Assembly (NCBI GenBank): GCA_036796555.1
Contig: DAIRCS010000227.1
Span: 1 to 5,460, forward strand
From: JAJXWB01 sp036796555
GTDB taxonomy: Bacteria; Pseudomonadota; Alphaproteobacteria; Rhizobiales; Beijerinckiaceae
Length of the DNA: 5,460 bases
Reading direction: 5' to 3'
Below are positions 5,357-5,460 of the stretch, piece after piece (position 1 is the stretch's first letter; each line of letters starts with the position of its first letter). Under the pieces are notes generated by a model, which worked only from the letters and a program-made list of their open reading frames with translations, was not told the DNA's origin and ran no database searches. The position numbers were made by a program, and so were the translations under genes.

Positions 5357-5460
5357 ATGGCCGAGACGAAGATTCTCGCGGCCTCGGTCCGCAGCGGGAC
5401 AGGCAAGGGGGCCGCCCGCAGCGTACGCCGAGAAGGCCGCATTCCCGCAGTGATCTACGG
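5357..5460 (+). CDS. rplY: 50S ribosomal protein L25/general stress protein Ctc, amino-terminal 34 residues, cut by the window edge
   Basis: Large-subunit protein that binds 5S rRNA; many alphaproteobacteria carry the longer Ctc-type form with an extra carboxyl-terminal domain, which cannot be seen here. The visible part starts MAETKILAASVR and contains the family signature ARSVRREGRIPAVIY (residues 20-34), running straight into the right edge. A clear ribosome-binding site, GAAGGA (5344-5349), stands 7 bases before the ATG. The gene has its own promoter (5213-5241) and a structured leader, so it is not simply read through from brnTA. In related genomes it is commonly followed by pth (peptidyl-tRNA hydrolase), which would lie outside the window. 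Confidence 0.93.
   Translation, partial: MAETKILAASVRSGTGKGAARSVRREGRIPAVIY

Noticed and set aside
1..5460. CRISPR arrays, tRNA or rRNA genes, insertion sequences
   Set aside because: I saw no regularly spaced repeats, no tRNA cloverleaf signature, no transposase and no terminal inverted repeats in the window.

Overview
The window is GC-rich chromosomal DNA from an alphaproteobacterium, most likely of the Hyphomicrobiales (Rhizobiales). The evidence is the dnaG-rpoD pairing, a DnaG amino-terminal domain of the kind I recall from that order, a BrnT/BrnA module and the strong codon GC bias. I cannot fix the genus.

Layout. Positions 1-1399 (minus strand) hold the first 466 codons of rpoD, the housekeeping sigma factor; the gene runs off the left edge. 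A 241-base intergenic stretch (1400-1640) separates it from dnaG, the replicative primase (1641-3653, minus). dnaG contains a 10-N scaffold gap (2326-2335) flanked by two error-laden versions of the same sequence, so part of its middle is an assembly artefact. A 90-base divergent region (3654-3743) carries an AT-rich -10-like box and a perfect small palindrome, and leads on the plus strand into panB (3744-4556). Then come a brnT-brnA toxin-antitoxin pair (4642-5194) with a palindromic promoter/operator, and the start of rplY, ribosomal protein L25/Ctc (5357 to the right edge). rplY has its own good promoter and a structured leader of about 110 bases that contains a REP-like palindromic element.

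How the genes work together. dnaG and rpoD form the alphaproteobacterial remnant of the macromolecular-synthesis operon (priming of replication plus transcription initiation). panB makes ketopantoate for coenzyme A and is independent of them. brnTA is a self-regulated stress module lodged between housekeeping genes. rplY begins a translation-related unit that continues outside the window.

I found no wholly new system. The points most worth a second look are the in-frame false duplication in dnaG, the loss of all four zinc ligands in the primase zinc-finger domain, a PanB lacking its usual glycine-rich loop motif, a BrnT with a probable missing conserved arginine, and the structured rplY leader.
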